From DAIDJD01 sp035485275 (GTDB lineage: Bacteria > Oederibacteriota > JAJYGY01 > DAIDJD01), in NCBI GenBank assembly GCA_035485275.1, contig DATHOE010000009.1, forward strand, positions 56,988-120,987: a DNA stretch of 64,000 nucleotides. The letters are read 5' to 3'. A program made the position numbers and the translations under genes. Positions within the stretch are counted from its first letter, which is position 1; every line of letters begins with the position of its first letter. Shown here piece after piece: positions 27,226-35,237 of this stretch. A model generated the notes under the pieces. That model was given only the letters and a program-made list of their open reading frames with translations, was not told where the DNA came from and searched no databases.

Positions 27226-27938
27226 GCGCCAGCACCGGCGCGGCCAGCCTGGGCCGGGACATGCTGGGGCAGGGGGAAAGCCTGGCCGTTGAGCGTTTCC
27301 GGAGGCGCCTGCTGGGGAACCTGGACCTGGCCGAAGGCAGGGGCCGCAGGGCCCTGGACCTGGGCTGCGGGGACGGGCTCGAAGCCGTGGAGCTGCTGCG
27401 CCGCGGCTGGAAGGTGGACGCGGTGGACCTGGAGGCCCATCCGGGCTGGGCCCGGCTGGGGGCCCGGTACGGGAGCCGCATCCGCTTCCGCATCGCCTCG
27501 GACGCGGAGTTGGCGCGCTGGAAGGGCTCCTACGGCCTGGTGTTCCAGAAGGACGTGCTGCACCACGTGCCCGACCCGGCCGCGCTGCTGAAGACCCTGG
27601 CCCGCCTGACCGCGCCCGGGGGCGAGCTGTGGCTGCTGGAGTGCAACCGGCGCAATCCCGTGTCCTATGTGCACCTGACCCTCCTGGGAGGGCACCAGCA
27701 CTTCACGGCCGGGCGCCTGCGCAGCCTGGCCGAAGAGGCCGGCCTGTCCGGGGCCGCGGCCTGGGCCCGCGAAGCCCGGGTCTGGCCCGTGGAATCCGCG
27801 GCCTTCCAGGACGCCGTTGAGCGGATCCAGGATCGGCTCGAAGCCCTGCCTTTTTGGCGGCCCTGGGCGGTGTACAACCTGATGCGCTGGCGCAAGCCGG
27901 CCGGGCCCGTCCTTCGCAAGCGTGGGAGCAAAGCATGA
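27222..27938 (+). CDS. Class I SAM-dependent methyltransferase
   Basis: The 238-aa product has a Rossmann SAM-binding motif L-D-L-G-C-G-D-G (about residues 43-50), an acidic loop V-D-L-E-A-H, and a V-F-Q-K-D-V-L-H-H-V-P-D post-motif typical of UbiE/Methyltransf_11 enzymes. The context suggests sugar or lipid-carrier methylation. GTG 27222 overlaps the GT2 stop, and the downstream epimerase ATG overlaps its own stop. Confidence 0.82.
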   Translation: MSASTGAASLGRDMLGQGESLAVERFRRRLLGNLDLAEGRGRRALDLGCGDGLEAVELLRRGWKVDAVDLEAHPGWARLGARYGSRIRFRIASDAELARWKGSYGLVFQKDVLHHVPDPAALLKTLARLTAPGGELWLLECNRRNPVSYVHLTLLGGHQHFTAGRLRSLAEEAGLSGAAAWAREARVWPVESAAFQDAVERIQDRLEALPFWRPWAVYNLMRWRKPAGPVLRKRGSKA

Positions 27939-28981
27939 AAGTCTTGATCACCGGAGGGGCGGGCTTCATCGGCTGCAACGCGGCGTCCCGTTTCCTGCGC
28001 CAGGGCCACGCGGTGACGGTCTACGACAACCTGTCGCGCCCGGGCACGGCCGCGAACCTGAAATGGCTGAAGGCCCAGGGGCCCCTCAAGTTCGTCAAGG
28101 GCGACGTCCGCGACGCCAAGCGCGTGGCCGCGACGGTGCGTGGCGTCAAGGGCCTGGGCGCCGTGCTGCATTACGCAGGGCAGGTCGCGGTGACCACCTC
28201 GGTGGTCGACCCCCGCAACGACTTCGAGATCAACGCCCTGGGAACCTTCAACGTCCTGGAGGCGGTGCGCCTGGCCCAGCCCAAAGGCGCCGGGCCCAAG
28301 ATCGCCCTGCTCTACAGCTCCACCAACAAGGTCTACGGCGGCATGGACGACATCAAGATCGTGAAGCGCGACGGCCGCTACCAGTACAAGGACCTGCCCC
28401 GCGGCATCCCCGAGGACCGCCTGCTCGACTTCCACAGCCCCTACGGCTGCTCCAAGGGCGCGGCCGACCAGTACGTGCGCGACTACGGCCGCATCTACGG
28501 TTTCCCCACCGTGGTCTTCCGGCAGAGCTGCATCTACGGCTACCGCCAGTTCGGCGTCGAGGACCAGGGCTGGGTGGCCTGGTTCACCATCGCCGCGGAG
28601 CTGGGCAAGCCCATCACGCTCTACGGGGACGGCCGGCAGGTCCGCGACGTGCTCTTCATCGACGACCTCATCGACGCCTACCAGGCGGCCCTGAAGAACC
28701 TGAAGCGCTGCGCCGGCCAGGTCTACAACATCGGCGGCGGGCCCTCGAACCAGATGTCCCTGCTCGAGCTGCTGGGCCTGCTCGGCGGCCTGGCGGGCAA
28801 GCCCATCCGGACCGGCTTCGGCGACTGGCGGCCGGGCGACCAGCCCGTGTTCGTCGGGGACATACGCAAGGCCGCGCGGGACTTCGGCTGGAAGCCCAGG
28901 ATCGGCGTGCGCGAAGGCGTCACGCGCCTGCACCGCTGGGTCCGCGAGAACCGCGCCCTGTTCACCCGCGACCGGCTCTGA
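27935..28981 (+). CDS. Extended SDR, CDP-paratose 2-epimerase-like
   Basis: The NAD-binding motif G7-G-A-G-F-I-G13 and catalytic Y170-x3-K174 are intact, so the enzyme should be active on a nucleotide sugar. The S-S-T-N-K-V-Y-G block, with Asn-Lys before V-Y-G, and the conserved R-Q-S-C-I-Y-G-Y-R-Q-F-G and Q-G-W-V-A-W-F motifs are characteristic of the CDP-tyvelose (paratose) 2-epimerase branch. No CDP-glucose dehydratase or CDP-ascarylose genes are visible, so the true substrate may differ. The ATG at 27935 overlaps the methyltransferase stop as ATGA; 348 aa is normal for the family. Confidence 0.83.
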   Translation: MKVLITGGAGFIGCNAASRFLRQGHAVTVYDNLSRPGTAANLKWLKAQGPLKFVKGDVRDAKRVAATVRGVKGLGAVLHYAGQVAVTTSVVDPRNDFEINALGTFNVLEAVRLAQPKGAGPKIALLYSSTNKVYGGMDDIKIVKRDGRYQYKDLPRGIPEDRLLDFHSPYGCSKGAADQYVRDYGRIYGFPTVVFRQSCIYGYRQFGVEDQGWVAWFTIAAELGKPITLYGDGRQVRDVLFIDDLIDAYQAALKNLKRCAGQVYNIGGGPSNQMSLLELLGLLGGLAGKPIRTGFGDWRPGDQPVFVGDIRKAARDFGWKPRIGVREGVTRLHRWVRENRALFTRDRL

Positions 28982-30021
28982 TGGCGCCCTCGCCCGCCGA
29001 CGACGCCCTGCCCACGGTCAGCGTCGTCATCCCGGTCTACAACTCGGCCTGGGTGCTCGGCGACTGCCTGGAGCGCGTCAGGACCCAGGACTATCCCGCC
29101 GACAAGGTGGAGATCATCCTGGCCGACGGCGGATCCAGCGACGGGACCCTGGAGCTGGCCGCCAAGATGGGGGTGCGGGCCGTCTTCGACAACCCGCTGC
29201 GCACCGGCGAAGCCGGCAAGGCGGTGGGGATCCTGAAGGCGCGCAACGACATCATCGCCCTGATCGACAGCGACAACCTGCTGCCGGACCCGCAGTGGCT
29301 GCGGCGCATGGTGGAGCCCTTCGCCGACCCTGAAGTCTTCGCCAGCGAGCCCTGGGAATACCTGCGGCGGGCCGAGGACAGCCTGATCACCCGCTATTGC
29401 GCGCTGCTGGGGATGAACGACCCGCTGTGCTATTTCCTGGGGAACTACGACCGCCGCTGCGTGCTCAGCGGGCGCTGGACCGGGCTGGAGCTGCAGGAGA
29501 TGGACCGCGGGGGCTGGATCAAGGTCTCCCTGAGGGAGGACGCCCTGCCCACGATCGGGGCCAACGGCTTCCTGATCCGGCGCGCGGATCTCCTGGCCAC
29601 CCAGACCCAGCCCTACCTCTTCGACATCGACTGCGTGTATGACCTGGTGCGCGCCGGCCGCGTCCACGTGGCCAAGGTGAAGGTGGGCATCATCCACCTG
29701 TATTGCCGGGGTTTCGGCGACTTCGTCCGCAAGCAGCGGCGCAGGATACGGGACTACCTTTACTACCAAAAGCACGCCCAGAGGCGCTATCCTTGGGCCT
29801 CTTTCCCCAAGGCCCGGCTGGCCTGGTTCATCGTCGCCACCGTGCTGGTGCTGCCCACCCTGCTCCAGGCCCTGGTGGGCTGGGTCCGCAGCCGCGACGC
29901 CGCGATGCTGTTCCATCCCCTGGCCTGCCTGGCGACGCTGGCGGTCTACGCCTCCGGGGTGGTCCGGGCGAGGCTGGGCAAGTCCGGGATCCTGGACCGC
30001 GGCGCCTGGGGCAAGCCATGA
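28981..30021 (+). CDS. GT2 glycosyltransferase with C-terminal membrane helices
   Basis: The 346-aa product has a GT-A domain with V-V-I-P-V-Y-N, D49-G-G-S-S-D-G-T, and D96-S-D98-N metal-binding motifs. It ends with two membrane helices (about 280-335), preceded by an Arg/Lys-rich stretch Q-R-R-R-I-R. It resembles polysaccharide-building GT2 enzymes rather than polyprenyl-P-hexose synthases. A TGATG overlap links it to the epimerase; the following GT4 gene starts by ATGA overlap. Confidence 0.82.
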   Translation: MAPSPADDALPTVSVVIPVYNSAWVLGDCLERVRTQDYPADKVEIILADGGSSDGTLELAAKMGVRAVFDNPLRTGEAGKAVGILKARNDIIALIDSDNLLPDPQWLRRMVEPFADPEVFASEPWEYLRRAEDSLITRYCALLGMNDPLCYFLGNYDRRCVLSGRWTGLELQEMDRGGWIKVSLREDALPTIGANGFLIRRADLLATQTQPYLFDIDCVYDLVRAGRVHVAKVKVGIIHLYCRGFGDFVRKQRRRIRDYLYYQKHAQRRYPWASFPKARLAWFIVATVLVLPTLLQALVGWVRSRDAAMLFHPLACLATLAVYASGVVRARLGKSGILDRGAWGKP

Positions 30022-31190
30022 GGGCGGCCAAGCCCTCGGCCTTCGCCGCGAAGAGGGTTTTCGTCGCCGGCCACGTCAGCGAGGTCTACGGCCCGGTGCA
30101 GGCCCTGCGCCGCTGGCTGGAGGAGGGCGCCTTTTCCGCCGCCTTCCTGACCCACCCCTTCCCCTACACGCGCCTGGCGGCTTCGCGTCTGGAAACCCTG
30201 GGGCAGGGCCGCCTGCTCAAGTCCGCGGAGCTCGGAGCGCGCAGCCGCCTGGCCCCCTGGCAGTTCCTGCGCAACGCAGTCTCGGACCTGGTCCAGGGCT
30301 GGCGCTTCGGCCGCTGCGACGTCTACATCGGGATCGGCAACCTGAACGTGCTGCCGGGCCTGCTGCTGCGGGCCTTGGGCCGCTGCGAACGGGTCGGCTA
30401 CTACGTCATCGACCACACCCCGGGGCGCTTCCCCAACCCGGTGCTCAACGCGGTGTACCGCTGGGTCGACCTGCTGGCCTGCCGCCGCGCCGACTTCCTA
30501 TGGTGCCTGAGCCCGCGCATCACGCGGGCCAAGGTCGAGCGCGGCGCGCGGCCGGAAGCCTGCGTGGACTGCCCCGTGGGAGTCGCCCTGGACGAGGTGA
30601 GGATGCCCGGGCCCAAGGCGCGGCGCCGGCAGGTCCTGGTGGTGATGAGCCACCTGACCCGGGAAAAGGGCGTGCAGCTGGTCCTGGACAGCTTCGCCCA
30701 GGTGCGCCGGCGCCACCCCAAGGCCCTCCTGGAGGTCATCGGCACCGGGCCCTATGAGGAGGCGCTCAAGCTCCAGGCCCGCGAGCTCGGCCTGGGGCCG
30801 GCGGTGCGCTTCCTGGGCCTGATGAACCACGCCCAGCTCTTCCGGCACCTTCCCACCTGTGGCGTCGCCCTGGCGACCTACACCGAAGACGAGGACAACA
30901 TCGCCCACTTCGCCGATCCGACCAAACCCAAGGAATACCTGGCCTGCGGCCTGCCTTTGGTCATCACCAAGGTGCCCTGGACCTGGGAAAAAGTGGCCGA
31001 CCCGGAAAAGCCCATGGGCGTGGCGATCCGCTACACCCGCGAGGAATTGGTGGCGGCCGTGGACAAGCTGCTGGGCGACGGCGCCTTCTACGGCCGCTGC
31101 CGGCGCAACGCGCTGGCCTGGACCCGCACCCTCGGCTGGGAGGCGATCTTCGAGCGCGCCTTCGCCGGGGCGCTCGCGGCGGGGCGATGA
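30018..31190 (+). CDS. GT4-like (GT-B fold) glycosyltransferase
   Basis: The 390-aa product has a C-terminal Glyco_trans_1 domain. M-S-H-L-T-R-E-K-G-V-Q-L-V-L begins the donor domain, followed by E-V-I-G-T-G-P-Y and V-R-F-L-G motifs. The E-x7-E signature is replaced by a K-P-K-E-Y-L-A-C-G-L-P-L-V motif, common in divergent GT4 enzymes. The N-terminal domain has V-A-G-H-V-S-E-V-Y-G-P, which may bind the acceptor. There is no signal peptide; it is probably a peripheral inner-membrane enzyme extending the lipid-linked glycan. Confidence 0.8.
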   Translation: MRAAKPSAFAAKRVFVAGHVSEVYGPVQALRRWLEEGAFSAAFLTHPFPYTRLAASRLETLGQGRLLKSAELGARSRLAPWQFLRNAVSDLVQGWRFGRCDVYIGIGNLNVLPGLLLRALGRCERVGYYVIDHTPGRFPNPVLNAVYRWVDLLACRRADFLWCLSPRITRAKVERGARPEACVDCPVGVALDEVRMPGPKARRRQVLVVMSHLTREKGVQLVLDSFAQVRRRHPKALLEVIGTGPYEEALKLQARELGLGPAVRFLGLMNHAQLFRHLPTCGVALATYTEDEDNIAHFADPTKPKEYLACGLPLVITKVPWTWEKVADPEKPMGVAIRYTREELVAAVDKLLGDGAFYGRCRRNALAWTRTLGWEAIFERAFAGALAAGR

Positions 31191-32152
31191 CCGCGGCCCT
31201 GGACTCCGAGATCCGCGCGGCCCTGTCCGAGCACGGCGCGGAGGCGCGCCGGGTGCTGGAGCCGGTGGTGGCCACGCGCTATGACCGCAAGTGCTGGCCC
31301 ACCTACGGGCAGTATGACTGGTTCTGCGCGCAGGTCCTCTACTCCCTGCTGCGGGCGCGCAAGCCCGCCCAGGTGCTGGAGGTCTCGACCTCCTCGGGCT
31401 ACTCCTCCTGCATCACCGGCCTGGCCCTCAAGGCCAACGGGGCGGGCCGCCTGGACACCTTCGAGCTCGACGCGGCCGTGGCCGCGGGCGCGCAGAGGAA
31501 TTTCGAGCGCCTGGGGGTGCAGGGGCAGATACACCTGCACGTCGGCGACGCCCGCAAGACCAGCCTCGGCCTGGCCCACCTGAGGGACGCCGACATCCTC
31601 TTCCTGGACAGCCTGCACACGGCCGAGTTCATGCAGTGGTTCATGGACGCCTTCGTCGTGGGGGCCGCCCCCGGGGCCCTCGTGCACGTGCACGACGTCA
31701 CGCCCTGGTCCGCGCGGCTGCGCTCCTACGGGAGCCCCGGGCGCGGCCTGGTCCTGGACGCCCGGCGCTGGCTCTACAACCGCTGGGTGGCAGGCCTTCC
31801 AAGGAGCGAAGAGGTCCTGCCCACGGTCCATCCGCCCCAGGCCGGCGTGGCGGGCGACAAGCCCAGCTACAACGGCATCGAGACCATGGAGGCGGTGCTG
31901 GCCAACGAGCTGGCCCTGCTCATGCCGCCGGGCGCCTACGCCTTCCTGAACCAGCTGGCGCCCCTGGTGCCGGAGGCCGAGGCGCAGAAGTTCGGGGGCA
32001 TGAGCATCGGCCGCCAGGACCGCTTCGGCGCTCCCGCCGAGTGGAACGACGCCTTCTGGGCGCGGGCCGGCGACACCGCCGCGGCTTTGGCCCGCTGGCG
32101 CGCGTCCGGCCGCCCCTTGCGCCCGGACTTCGAACCGGGCTCCGGGGCCTGA
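31187..32152 (+). CDS. Class I SAM-dependent methyltransferase (Methyltransf_24-like)
   Basis: The 321-aa product has a V-L-E-V-S-T-S-S-G-Y-S-S SAM-binding motif, an F-E-L-D acidic loop and a D-I-L-F-L-D-S-L-H block. These are the hallmarks of O-methyltransferases of the Methyltransf_24 group, often found in glycan clusters. The C-terminal 110 residues are an extension without a recognisable domain. It is coupled to both neighbours by ATGA and TGATG overlaps. The substrate is unknown. Confidence 0.75.
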   Translation: MTAALDSEIRAALSEHGAEARRVLEPVVATRYDRKCWPTYGQYDWFCAQVLYSLLRARKPAQVLEVSTSSGYSSCITGLALKANGAGRLDTFELDAAVAAGAQRNFERLGVQGQIHLHVGDARKTSLGLAHLRDADILFLDSLHTAEFMQWFMDAFVVGAAPGALVHVHDVTPWSARLRSYGSPGRGLVLDARRWLYNRWVAGLPRSEEVLPTVHPPQAGVAGDKPSYNGIETMEAVLANELALLMPPGAYAFLNQLAPLVPEAEAQKFGGMSIGRQDRFGAPAEWNDAFWARAGDTAAALARWRASGRPLRPDFEPGSGA

Positions 32153-33171
32153 TGGCGACGCTGCGGCCCGGCCAATTCAGCATCATCATCCCGGTGAAGG
32201 CCTACAACGCCTACTGCCAGGAGAGCCTGGCGGCCTGCCGACGGCTCTACCCGGACCAGGAGCTGCTGTTCTGCCCCGACGCGGCCCCGGACCTGGCCCT
32301 GCCCGGGGTCAGGGTGCTGCCTTCGGGCCCGGTCGGCCCCGGGGCCAAGCGCGACCTGTGCGCGGCCTCGGCGCGCGGGGAATTCCTGGCCTTCCTGGAT
32401 GACGACGCCTATCCGGCCGCGGGCTGGCTGGAGGCCGCCGTGGAGGTCTTCGCGGACGGGGAGGTGGGCGCCGTGGGCGGCCCGGCCGTGACCCCGGCGG
32501 ACGACCCGGTCGAGCGCTGGGCCAGCGGCCTGGTCTATGAAAGCGTGCTGGTGGGCGGTCCCTTCGCCTTCCGCTACCGGCCCCTGGCGGCGCGGGATTG
32601 CGACGACTATCCCACCTGCAACCTCCTGGTGCGCCGCTCCGTGTTCGAGGCCATCGGCGGTTTCGACACGCGCTATTGGCCCGGCGAGGACACCGTGGCC
32701 TGCCTGAAGATCGTCCACGAGCTGAAGAAGAGGATCGCCTACGATCCGCGGGTGCTGGTCTACCACCACCGCCGCGACATGTTCGCGGCGCACCTGCGCC
32801 AGCTCAACCGTTACGCGCGCCACCGCGGCTTCTTCGTGAAGCGCTTCCCCAAGACCAGCCTGCGGCCCAGCTATTTCGCGCCCACGGCGCTGCTGGCCTG
32901 GTTCCTTCTGGGCTGGCTTCCGGCGGCGCCGTGCCCCGCCTGGCTGGGCTGGTGGGCGGCGAGCCTGGGCCTCTACGCGCTGGCGGCCCTGCTCGAGGCG
33001 GCGCGCCTGGCCCTGGGGGCGCCCAAGGACCGGCGGGGGCTGAGGCTGTGGCTGCTCACTGCCGGGGGCCTTGCCGCGACGCACCTCAGCTACGGATGGA
33101 ACCTGATGGTGGGGCTGCTGTCCTCCCGCATGACAGAGGAAAGGTCGGCCATGACCGGTACCGCGGCATGA
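32152..33171 (+). CDS. GT2 glycosyltransferase with C-terminal membrane helices
   Basis: The 339-aa product has a compact GT-A domain with I-I-I-P-V-K-A-Y-N, F-L-D83-D-D85-A-Y-P, and G-G-F-D-x-R-Y-W-P-G-E-D (the acceptor-site E-D pair). Two or three membrane helices follow from about residue 240. A H-H-R-R-D-M motif after the E-D site is typical of rhamnosyl- and heptosyl-type GT2 proteins. It starts by TGATG overlap and its stop overlaps the next ATG. Confidence 0.82.
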   Translation: MATLRPGQFSIIIPVKAYNAYCQESLAACRRLYPDQELLFCPDAAPDLALPGVRVLPSGPVGPGAKRDLCAASARGEFLAFLDDDAYPAAGWLEAAVEVFADGEVGAVGGPAVTPADDPVERWASGLVYESVLVGGPFAFRYRPLAARDCDDYPTCNLLVRRSVFEAIGGFDTRYWPGEDTVACLKIVHELKKRIAYDPRVLVYHHRRDMFAAHLRQLNRYARHRGFFVKRFPKTSLRPSYFAPTALLAWFLLGWLPAAPCPAWLGWWAASLGLYALAALLEAARLALGAPKDRRGLRLWLLTAGGLAATHLSYGWNLMVGLLSSRMTEERSAMTGTAA

Positions 33172-34160
33172 TCAAGAAAAAGCGCGCGTCCGCGGCCCCC
33201 GCGGAGCGGGCCAAGGGGGGCTACGACTGGCTCTCCAAGCTGCGCTGCCCGGCCTGCGGCCACGGCAGCCTGGCGAAGCTGGCGCCCCGCGCGGGCGACT
33301 GGGGCGCCTGGGGCGTGCCGGGCCTGCGCTGCCCGAAATGCCGCGAACGCTACCCCGTGGAGGAGGGCGTGCTGCGCCTGATCCCCCAGGGGGACTACAG
33401 CCGCTACGCCTACTGGGAGAAGTTCCACTCCACGGTGACGGCCGAGGACATCGCGGCCCTATACAAGCGCCGCTTCGGCTTCGACGAGGCCTTCCTGCTT
33501 TCCTATTACGCCATGCCGCGCCTGGCCCGGCGCCTGGGCTGGAAGGCGGAGGAAAGCCTGGAACTGGGCTGCCAGTGGGGATCCAATTCCCTGACGCTGC
33601 AGCGCTTCGGCGTGACCGAACGGGTCTGGCTGCTGGACATCAGCGTCTTCGCCCTGAAGGCGGCGGTGCGCTTCTTCCGGCTCTTCGGCGTCACGCCCTA
33701 CGCCATCCAGGCGGAGATCCACAAGCTCCCCTTCAAGGACGCCGCCATCGACCTGAGCATCTCCGGGGGCCTCTACGAGCACTTCGTGGGCGAGGAGCAG
33801 GAGCAGGTGGTGGAGGAAAACTGCCGCATCTCCCGGCGGGTGCTTTGCCAGGTGCCCGAAAGCAGCGCCGCCTATTGGGGCTACCGCCGCCTCTACAGCC
33901 TGCTCAAGGGCGGCTGGCCCTTCGGCTTCGAGGTGCCCGTGTCCTGGGGCCGCTTGAAGGCCCTGTTCACGCGCGGCACCTTCCGCCTGGCGGGACGCGA
34001 CTGGCACGACCTGCTTTCCGCCGTGCGCATGGTCGTGGGCGAGAAGCGGGCCTGGGCCCGCGCGGTCACGGCACGGCCCTTCTTTTTTTACCTGTTCCGG
34101 CACGATGCCGTGATCGCCGTGGAGCGCAGGGCTCCCGACGGTCCGGCATCCGGCGCCTGA
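33168..34160 (+). CDS. SAM-dependent methyltransferase with N-terminal zinc ribbon
   Basis: The 330-aa product starts with a basic tail, then a Trm112-like zinc ribbon (C-P-A-C near residue 27 and C-P-K-C near residue 57, followed by Y-P-V-E-E-G-V-L-R-L). A methyltransferase core has L-E-L-G-C-Q-W-G-S-N as motif I and K-L-P-F-K-D-A-A-I-D-L as motif IV. The Y-P-V-x-x-G-V/I-x-x-L ending is common in cluster-associated methyltransferases. The target is unknown. It closes a block of eight genes joined by overlapping stops and starts (26446-34160). Confidence 0.75.
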   Translation: MIKKKRASAAPAERAKGGYDWLSKLRCPACGHGSLAKLAPRAGDWGAWGVPGLRCPKCRERYPVEEGVLRLIPQGDYSRYAYWEKFHSTVTAEDIAALYKRRFGFDEAFLLSYYAMPRLARRLGWKAEESLELGCQWGSNSLTLQRFGVTERVWLLDISVFALKAAVRFFRLFGVTPYAIQAEIHKLPFKDAAIDLSISGGLYEHFVGEEQEQVVEENCRISRRVLCQVPESSAAYWGYRRLYSLLKGGWPFGFEVPVSWGRLKALFTRGTFRLAGRDWHDLLSAVRMVVGEKRAWARAVTARPFFFYLFRHDAVIAVERRAPDGPASGA

Positions 34161-34175
34161 CGCTCGAGGAAGCAC

Positions 34176-35237
34176 ATGGCTGCTACGAAGAAGAAGAAAA
34201 CGGCTCTGAAGGTCGCCGCGCCGAAAAAGAAGGGCGCGCGCGCGCTGAGGGGGGCCTCCCCGCGCAAGTCCTCCAAATTGTGGGTCGTTCCCGTGGGCAT
34301 GCTGCTGGTGCTGGCCACGGTGGGCATCTTCCTGGTGGCCCATGCGCGCTACCTGGCCTCCCTGCAGTTCGACATGCTGCGGGACGCGCCCATCGTGCCC
34401 CAGGGCCATGACCAGGGGCAGGCCACGGGCCTGGCCAACCTGGCCGGCGATCCGCAGGGGCACGTGTTCGTGCTGGAGTCCCAGCCGGGCACGCCCGTCC
34501 GCCTGCAGCGTTTCGACGCCCAGGACTCCCCCAACACCCTGGTCTACAAGCCCGCGGGCAAGGGCGAGGACCTGACCGCGGCCGTGGACGTGGATTGCGA
34601 CCCGCACGGCCAGGTCTACGTGCTCCTGCGCGACGGGAGGGTGCAGGTCCTGAGCAACGACCTGAACTACGAGCGCAGCATCTTCACGGGCATCACCGGC
34701 GGCTCGGCCATCTCGGTCAACAGCGCCGGCCGGATCTATGTCGCCGACGAGCAGAACAACAAGGTCGTCTTCTTCAACCCCACCGGCGCGCGCGGGGGCG
34801 AGTTCGGGGGCCCCGCCAGCGCCGACGTCTCGCTGGTCACGCCGATACTCATGCGGGTGGCGGCGGACGACGAGATCGTCGTCGTCGAAGGCACCCCCAC
34901 GGGCATGCGCGCGCGGATCTTCAACAAGGACCAGACCCTGCGCAAGACCTTCCTGGTGGACAAGCTCAACGAGGCCCCGCCGGTGCACATGGGCATCAAC
35001 AGCCAGCTCAAGATCTTCTTCAACGACGCCTCGGGAAGCTCCGGCATCGACTGCTGGGACCTCGTGACGGGCAAGTTTTTCGGCGCCTCCCAGGCCACCA
35101 AGGACGGCGTGAAGTTCGTCAACCCCGGCTGCATCGGGGCGAACCGCTACACCCCGGACGTCTTTGTGCACACGGTCCCCGGCCTGGTCAAGTGCCAGCT
35201 GCCGCCCCCGGGTGAGCAGTCCGAGGAGGCCCAGTAA
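34176..35237 (+). CDS. Membrane-anchored beta-propeller-like protein
   Basis: A Lys-rich cytoplasmic N-terminus (1-33) precedes one transmembrane helix (about 34-56). The extracytoplasmic part (about 300 residues) contains degenerate NHL-like repeats such as H-V-F-V-L-E, Q-V-Y-V-L-L-R-D-G and R-I-Y-V-A-D-E-Q-N-N-K-V-V-F-F. Topology matches the propellers at 23129 and 24142. Its TAA overlaps the ATG of the GT-C/PA14 gene (TAATG), arguing for coupled expression with that protein. Confidence 0.75.
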   Translation: MAATKKKKTALKVAAPKKKGARALRGASPRKSSKLWVVPVGMLLVLATVGIFLVAHARYLASLQFDMLRDAPIVPQGHDQGQATGLANLAGDPQGHVFVLESQPGTPVRLQRFDAQDSPNTLVYKPAGKGEDLTAAVDVDCDPHGQVYVLLRDGRVQVLSNDLNYERSIFTGITGGSAISVNSAGRIYVADEQNNKVVFFNPTGARGGEFGGPASADVSLVTPILMRVAADDEIVVVEGTPTGMRARIFNKDQTLRKTFLVDKLNEAPPVHMGINSQLKIFFNDASGSSGIDCWDLVTGKFFGASQATKDGVKFVNPGCIGANRYTPDVFVHTVPGLVKCQLPPPGEQSEEAQ

